DNA from: Gordonia westfalica
GTDB lineage: Bacteria > Actinomycetota > Actinomycetes > Mycobacteriales > Mycobacteriaceae
Assembly (NCBI RefSeq): GCF_900105725.1
Contig: NZ_FNLM01000034.1
Coordinates: 1,302,001-1,366,000, forward strand
Reading direction: 5' to 3'
Length of the DNA: 64,000 nt
Positions 58,436 through 64,000 of the stretch are shown one piece after another. Within the stretch, counting starts at the first letter, position 1. Each line of letters begins with the position of its first letter. The translations under genes and the position numbers were made by a program. The notes below the pieces were generated by a model, which saw nothing but the letters and a program-made list of their open reading frames with translations, did no database searches and was not told the DNA's origin.

Positions 58436-58495
58436 CCTCTCACTTCAGCGGGGTCTCCTGACCTCTCACATCAGCAGGGTCTCCTGACCTCTCGG
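58426..58495 (+). repeat. 26-bp tandem repeat at the end of the carbonic anhydrase gene
   Basis: GGTCTCCTGACCTCTC recurs at 58426, 58452 and 58478, a 26-bp period with 2.7 units. The first unit contains the carbonic anhydrase stop codon, so the gene's 3' end has been duplicated downstream. Confidence 0.85.
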
Positions 58496-58502
58496 ACACC
58501 AC

Positions 58503-58537
58503 CGACCGGGTACGCACATCTGCTGCGTACCCGGTCG
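58503..58537. terminator. Bidirectional terminator hairpin
   Basis: CGACCGGGTACGCA (58503-58516) pairs perfectly with 58524-58537 across a 7-nt loop, followed by GGTGCGTTTCG. It lies between the carbonic anhydrase gene and the converging 53-codon gene. Confidence 0.7.
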
Positions 58538-58548
58538 GGTGCGTTTCG

Positions 58549-58710
58549 TCAGTCCTTGCCGGAGTCGTCCGTGCGCTTCACCGCGTCGGGCGCGTTCTCC
58601 CGGGTCGCCATGCCGCCCTCGCGTCCGTGGTCCCTGGGACCGGGCGGGTCCTTGCATACCTCCGCAGTGCCCTCGTCGTGTTCGGCCTGCTGGTCCTTCG
58701 ACTGTCCCAT
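58549..58710 (-). CDS. Small hydrophilic 53-aa protein
   Basis: A short gene with a strong ribosome site, GAGGAGG, 7 nt before ATG 58710. The product begins MGQSKDQQAEHDEG, has one Cys and ends KRTDDSGKD. It is almost all charged or polar residues plus Gly and Pro, without membrane segment or known motif, and is probably disordered. It converges with the carbonic anhydrase gene across the terminator and is divergent from the SNF2 gene. Function unknown. Confidence 0.65.
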   Translation of the reverse strand: MGQSKDQQAEHDEGTAEVCKDPPGPRDHGREGGMATRENAPDAVKRTDDSGKD

Positions 58711-58824
58711 CGGTGCCTCCTCGCACTCCTCGTGCCTCCTGGGCCTGTGTCTCCCTTACCCCCGTCGAACGACGTGGAAACCGGCTCTGTCGGAGGCCGC
58801 CGTTAGACTGGCGGACGATCCTCG

Positions 58825-61800
58825 ATGCCATCAGAACCGCAGCTCAGTGGGCCGACTCCGCCGGACTCCGCCCCCTCGCCCTCAGCCAACCGGCCCCGCT
58901 CCGTCGCACCCCTCCATGTCCTGTGGCGGCCCGGTGTGGGCATGGCCGTCTGGACCGACGGCGAACCGGCCGACCTGCCGGAGCCACTCCGGGACGCACT
59001 CTCCGGCCGCCGGTTCCGCAGCGAGATCCCGATCCTCGGCGACGGCAACCGCCGGCAGTTCGTCCGGGCGGCGACGCTCGGACTGACCTCGGCGGTGTCC
59101 CTCCTCGATGCGTCGAGGTCGGTCACGGTCACCGGCGACGTCCGCTGGTACCGGTACCTGCTCGACGGCGTGCGCGCGTTCGTCACCGCCGGTTCGGTGG
59201 CGCCGTCGGCCGAGCAGGTCGCCGGCGAATGGCTGCTCCGCTGGGTCGCCATCCCGACGCCGACGTGGCGCAGCTGGCATGCCGTCGTCCTCGGTAGCGC
59301 GCCGGATGCACTGCTCCACAACGGTTCCCATGCCGCACTCGACGACCTCCTCGCCGAGCTCGTCGACCACGAGTGCCGCACCACGATCGCCCGCTCGATC
59401 CCACGGCTCGGCGAACCGCGACCCGCGTCGCCGGTCGTACGGGCACTGCTACCCGGCACCGACGTCGGCCCTCCCTGCTCTCCCGAACGACTCTCGGCCG
59501 CCGTCGGGAGCTGGTCCCGGTGGAATGCCGGCGTTCCGCGCGACGACCAGTCCCTCATCTTCCGTCTTCACGAACCCGAGTACGACGACCTGACCGAGAG
59601 TTACTGGGACGATGCGTGGGACGACGACTCCTTCGACATGCCGACTCGCGATGAGGTCGCCGACGCCTCCCGGTGGCGGCTCGAGGTCTGCCGGCGCAGC
59701 ATCGACGGTCAGATCGAGCCGGTGGCACCCCATCGCCTCGATGCCCACGAACTCGACGAACTCACGACGGCTCTGGCCACCGCGGTGCGGGAGTTCCCCG
59801 AACTCGACCGCGCCGACCCGGACCGCGGCTCGCTCGACTTCCTGCTGCCCACCGACGTCGCCGCCGATCTGTTCGCCACCGGTGCCGCAGCGCTCGGTGC
59901 CGCCGGGATTCCGGTGCTACTCCCCCGCACCATCGCCGAGGTCCGGCCCGCCCTCACCCTGCGTGCGCTGCCGCCACCCGGCGGTGGCGCCCCGGCGGCG
60001 ATGGTCGGGCTCCGCGAGATCCGCGAGTTCGAATGGCGCCTGGCACTGGGTGATTCACCCGACGCCATCACTCTGACCGATGCCGATCTCGACGAATTGT
60101 CCGGTCAGAAGGGCGATCTGGTCCGAGTGCGCGGCGTCTGGGTTCGCGCCGAGGGTTCGGCACTGACGCGCGCGGCGGCCTTCGTCGCGACCCAGCGTGC
60201 GCTCGCCGCATCCCAGCCGCCCGCCGACTTCGGCGAACTGTTCGGCCTCGTGACCGGCGAGTCCGACAAGCTCCCGGTGCCCGTCACCCGAGTCGAGGGG
60301 CTGTCGTGGCTCGACGATGTCGCCGACGGCGGCGCCATCCGACCCGAACCCGTCACTCCCCCGGCCGATCTCGACGCCGTCCTGCGCCCCTACCAGCAGC
60401 GTGGGCTCGACTGGCTCGCACACCTGTCGAACCTCGGCGTCGGAGGCGTACTGGCCGACGACATGGGCCTGGGCAAGACCCTCCAGGTGATCGCACTCGA
60501 GTGCCACGAGCGCAGCGTGATCGCCGACGACGCCGACCGGCCCGGACCGACGCTCGTGGTCTGCCCGATGTCGCTGGTGGGCAACTGGTCTCGCGAGATA
60601 GCACGGTTCGCACCCGGACTGCGTGTGGCCATCCATCACGGCCCCTCGCGAGCCGCCGGCGCGGTCTTCACCACGATCCGCGATTCCGTCGATATCGTCG
60701 TCACGACCTTTGCAATCGCCGGTCGCGACCTCGAACTGCTCTCCGCACACCCGTGGCACCGGATCGTCGTCGACGAGGCCCAGCATCTCAAGAACGTGAA
60801 CACCATTGCGTCCAAGGCGATCCGGAGCATCCCCGCCGATCGTCGGCTCGCGCTGACCGGCACACCCGTGGAGAACCGACTCGAGGACCTGCGCGCAGTG
60901 ATCGATCTGGTCAACCCAGGGCTCCTGGGGTCTGCGTCGGTGTTCCGTGCCCGGTATGCCGAACCCATCGAACGCGATCGCGATCCCGGCGCCCTCCGAC
61001 GTCTGTCCGCCATCACCCGGCCGTTCATCCTGCGTCGCGAGAAGACCGACCCGGCCATCGCCGCCGATCTGCCGGAGAAGGCGGACTTCGCGGTACGCGC
61101 CAACCTCACAGTCGAGCAGGCCGCGCTCTACCGTGCCGTGATCGACGAACTCATGGCCGCACTGCGCGACAAACAGCAACGCACGCTGCGCCGCCGCAAC
61201 GTGCTGGCCGCGCTCACCCGGCTCAAACAGATCTGCAACCACCCCGCGCACTATCTCGCCGACGGCACCGACCTCGTCCGCGACGGCGAACACCGTTCGG
61301 GCAAGGTCGAATTGCTGGCCGACATCGTCTCCACAGTCGCCGACGAGAACGACCGCGCACTCGTCTTCACCCAGTTCGCGGCGTTCGGCGAGATGTTGTC
61401 GGGCTGGCTCGCCGAACAGTTCGGCACCGAGATCCCGCTGCTGCATGGCGGACTCGGGCGCACCGAACGGGACCGCCTGGTCGCCGACTTCCAGTCCGAC
61501 GACGGTCCGCCGGTGATGCTGGCGACACTCAAGGCCGGCGGCACCGGCCTCAACCTGACCGCGGCCAACCACGTCATCCACGTGGACCGGTGGTGGAACC
61601 CCGCTGTCGAGGATCAGGCCACCGACCGCGCGTACCGGATCGGCCAGAACCAGAAGGTGTCGGTGCACCGCTTCGTCTGTGTCGGCACGATCGAGGAACG
61701 GATCGACGACATGATCGCCAAGAAGCGCGAGCTGTCCCGGCTCACCGTCGCGGCCGGCGAGAACTGGGTGTCCGACCTCGCCGACGACGAACTCTTCGAA

Positions 61801-61836
61801 CTGTTCCGGCTCCGCGACGAGGCGGTGAGCGAATGA
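58825..61836 (+). CDS. SNF2/RapA-type DEAD/H helicase (HelZ-like)
   Basis: A 1003-aa bacterial SNF2 ATPase. The N-terminal 500 residues include the bacterial SNF2_assoc/DUF3670-type region. The motor has LRPYQQRGLDWL, Walker A DDMGLGKT (about 545-552), DEAQH (Asp650), LTGTPVENRLEDL, and in the C lobe VFTQF, LKAGGTGLNLTAAN and DRAYRIGQNQ. It translocates on DNA or RNA, but the target is unknown. TAGACT at 58804-58809 is a likely -10 box. The last 4 bp overlap the SWIM-domain gene, suggesting a complex. Confidence 0.93.
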   Translation: MPSEPQLSGPTPPDSAPSPSANRPRSVAPLHVLWRPGVGMAVWTDGEPADLPEPLRDALSGRRFRSEIPILGDGNRRQFVRAATLGLTSAVSLLDASRSVTVTGDVRWYRYLLDGVRAFVTAGSVAPSAEQVAGEWLLRWVAIPTPTWRSWHAVVLGSAPDALLHNGSHAALDDLLAELVDHECRTTIARSIPRLGEPRPASPVVRALLPGTDVGPPCSPERLSAAVGSWSRWNAGVPRDDQSLIFRLHEPEYDDLTESYWDDAWDDDSFDMPTRDEVADASRWRLEVCRRSIDGQIEPVAPHRLDAHELDELTTALATAVREFPELDRADPDRGSLDFLLPTDVAADLFATGAAALGAAGIPVLLPRTIAEVRPALTLRALPPPGGGAPAAMVGLREIREFEWRLALGDSPDAITLTDADLDELSGQKGDLVRVRGVWVRAEGSALTRAAAFVATQRALAASQPPADFGELFGLVTGESDKLPVPVTRVEGLSWLDDVADGGAIRPEPVTPPADLDAVLRPYQQRGLDWLAHLSNLGVGGVLADDMGLGKTLQVIALECHERSVIADDADRPGPTLVVCPMSLVGNWSREIARFAPGLRVAIHHGPSRAAGAVFTTIRDSVDIVVTTFAIAGRDLELLSAHPWHRIVVDEAQHLKNVNTIASKAIRSIPADRRLALTGTPVENRLEDLRAVIDLVNPGLLGSASVFRARYAEPIERDRDPGALRRLSAITRPFILRREKTDPAIAADLPEKADFAVRANLTVEQAALYRAVIDELMAALRDKQQRTLRRRNVLAALTRLKQICNHPAHYLADGTDLVRDGEHRSGKVELLADIVSTVADENDRALVFTQFAAFGEMLSGWLAEQFGTEIPLLHGGLGRTERDRLVADFQSDDGPPVMLATLKAGGTGLNLTAANHVIHVDRWWNPAVEDQATDRAYRIGQNQKVSVHRFVCVGTIEERIDDMIAKKRELSRLTVAAGENWVSDLADDELFELFRLRDEAVSE

Positions 61837-62642
61837 CCGTGCGCAAGAAGGGCACCCAACGCAAGGGCGAACGGGGCACCATCGCCGTCCGCGGATACGG
61901 GCTCACCCCGTGGTCCAGGGCGTTCGTCGACGTCGTCGAGGGGCGCAGTTCCGACGGCGAGTCGGTCGCCGACAGCCGGCATGTCACCAAGGCGCGCAGA
62001 TACTTCCGCGACCGCCATGTGCGCGGTCTGCGGATCGGTGCGGGTCAGGTGACGGCATCGGTCGAGGGCACCCAGCTCGAACCGTTCGACGTCATCATCA
62101 CCACCCGCACCGTCGACACCCCTACCCTCGCCGGGCTGCTCCGCGATCGCGGCGGCGTCGACGAACTCATGCGGCTCACGCGCGGCGAGCAGCCACCGAT
62201 CCTCGGCGAATTGCTCGTGCCCACCGAATCAGCGGATGTGGACACCGATTGCACCTGCCCGGACGAGGCTCCGCGTTGCGTTCACGCGCTGGTGACCAGC
62301 TACGAGATCGCCGCCGAGATCGACCGCTCGCCGCTGACGTTGCTCACGGTGATGGGTACCGATCTGCGGGATCTGCTCGCCGAGATCGATTCGCGCCCTG
62401 CACAATCTCCCGTCGTCGAAGACAGTTCGTCGTCGGAATCGCTGCGGCCCGACGACTTCTACGGCACCACGTCGACGCTGCCGCCACTGCCGTCGGTGCC
62501 GCGGATGAATCCCCTCACCGCACTCGACGGCTCGGATCTGCGTGCCGCCCTGCGGGCGACGGGTGTGGCGCCGGCAGACATCGCCGAGGCGATCGACGAG
62601 CTCGGTGATCTCTACGACCGCCTGACCGCCACAGATTTATAG
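61833..62642 (+). CDS. SWIM zinc-finger protein
   Basis: A 269-aa protein with one SWIM finger: Cys140, Cys142, Cys149 and His151 (CTCPDEAPRCVH) fit CxCx(n)CxH. The N-terminal 130 residues are a basic domain with RAFVDVVEGR and the common SWIM-partner sequence ARRYFRDRHVRGLRIGAGQV. The C-terminal third is low-complexity. SWIM proteins bind DNA or proteins and often pair with SNF2 ATPases, as here (ATGA overlap). The stop lies in the terminator stem. Confidence 0.9.
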   Translation: MTVRKKGTQRKGERGTIAVRGYGLTPWSRAFVDVVEGRSSDGESVADSRHVTKARRYFRDRHVRGLRIGAGQVTASVEGTQLEPFDVIITTRTVDTPTLAGLLRDRGGVDELMRLTRGEQPPILGELLVPTESADVDTDCTCPDEAPRCVHALVTSYEIAAEIDRSPLTLLTVMGTDLRDLLAEIDSRPAQSPVVEDSSSSESLRPDDFYGTTSTLPPLPSVPRMNPLTALDGSDLRAALRATGVAPADIAEAIDELGDLYDRLTATDL

Positions 62643-62676
62643 CCCGAAACCGCGCTGAGCGCGGCTCCGGGCTATA
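62638..62676. terminator. Bidirectional terminator overlapping the SWIM gene stop
   Basis: TATAGCCCG (62638-62646) pairs with CGGGCTATA (62668-62676), with an inner CCGCGC/GCGCGG stem. The TAG stop of the SWIM gene is within the left arm, and the nrdF stop is 14 bp to the right. Confidence 0.75.
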
Positions 62677-62689
62677 GATCGGGTGGGGA

Positions 62690-63709
<1,020 letters not shown>

Positions 63710-63762
63710 CTAACGGGTGGTGTGGGGGCCGGAATTACTCGAAGGTGTTGTGGGACAAGGCA

Positions 63763-64000
63763 TCACAACATACATGAAACACAACCCTCCACCTCGGTCC
63801 CCTCGAGCGCGATCTGGCGCAGACGGATGTAGTACAGCGTCTTGATCCCCTTGCGCCATGCGTAGATCTGCGCCTTGTTGACGTCGCGCGTGGTGGCGGT
63901 GTCCTTGAAGAACAGCGTCAGGCTCAGGCCCTGGTCGACGTGCTGCGTCGCCGCGGCGTAGGTGTCGATGATCTTCTCGTACCCGATCTCGTACGCATCC
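63763..64000 (-). CDS. nrdE: Ribonucleotide reductase class Ib subunit alpha, 3' end (partial)
   Basis: The last 78 codons of nrdE, cut by the window edge. The fragment reads [40 protein letters not shown] (shown in blocks) and ends with EGCVSCML, the redox-active C-terminal Cys-x-x-Cys tail of class Ib large subunits. Upstream of nrdF, so the two form the usual nrdEF unit. Confidence 0.93.
   Translation of the reverse strand, partial: DAYEIGYEKIIDTYAAATQHVDQGLSLTLFFKDTATTRDVNKAQIYAWRKGIKTLYYIRLRQIALEGTEVEGCVSCML

Overview
The window is high-GC DNA (visibly well above 60% G+C) from a mycolic-acid actinobacterium of the order Mycobacteriales. From about 3.7 kb to the end, the core gene order follows the Mycobacterium tuberculosis segment Rv3005c to Rv3048c (recalled from established knowledge, not searched): doxX, lppZ-like lipoprotein, gatB, pfkA, gatA, gatC, ACT protein, ligA, MetE-like protein, mnmA, iscS, plsC-like, GNAT, etfA, etfB, methyltransferase, GH57, glycosyltransferase, acyltransferase, beta-propeller, methyltransferases, echA17, NUDIX, ABC ATPase, serB2, ctaD, fecB, nrdF. 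The inserted genes and general style suggest Gordonia; that genus call is an inference.

Layout. 0-11.4 kb: mgtE, ilvD, doxX/lppZ, gatB, a PspC protein, pfkA and a NarL-type two-component system. 11.6-13.5 kb: a secreted phospholipase A2 coupled to a membrane alpha/beta-hydrolase. 13.6-15.5 kb: an IS1380-family element inserted in a 32-bp tandem array. 15.5-18.8 kb: gatA-gatC, an ACT protein and a macrodomain protein. 18.9-20.6 kb: a second copy of the same IS. 20.7-23.2 kb: ligA and a YjbR protein. 23.3-30 kb: an accessory catabolic island (FadR-type regulator, flavin reductase, frameshifted flavin monooxygenase, FAH hydrolase, extradiol dioxygenase, acetoacetyl-CoA synthetase). 30-33.4 kb: iscS-mnmA-metE-like operon. 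33.4-37.6 kb: DUF4334 protein, two lipid acyltransferases and etfBA. 37.9-42.6 kb: polymethylated-polysaccharide-type genes. 42.7-56.6 kb: beta-propeller protein, methyltransferases, echA17, a LigD-like polymerase, NUDIX/ABC, luciferase-like oxidoreductase, cupin, PTH2, serB2 and ctaD. 56.8-64 kb: fecB, carbonic anhydrase, a 53-aa protein, a SNF2 helicase with a SWIM partner, nrdF and the 3' end of nrdE.

The strongest non-gene signals are: (i) a dispersed ~37-bp intergenic repeat, present singly, as inverted pairs and next to a tandem array, with both IS copies inserted at its CTCAG end; (ii) identical TTACC-N4-GGTA operators placed at the same point on the -10 boxes of etfB and echA17; (iii) TANNNT boxes 6-8 nt upstream of many start codons, implying leaderless transcripts; (iv) six one-base deletions in short G/C runs that break five otherwise intact genes, most simply explained as sequence error. 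No tRNA, rRNA or CRISPR was seen.
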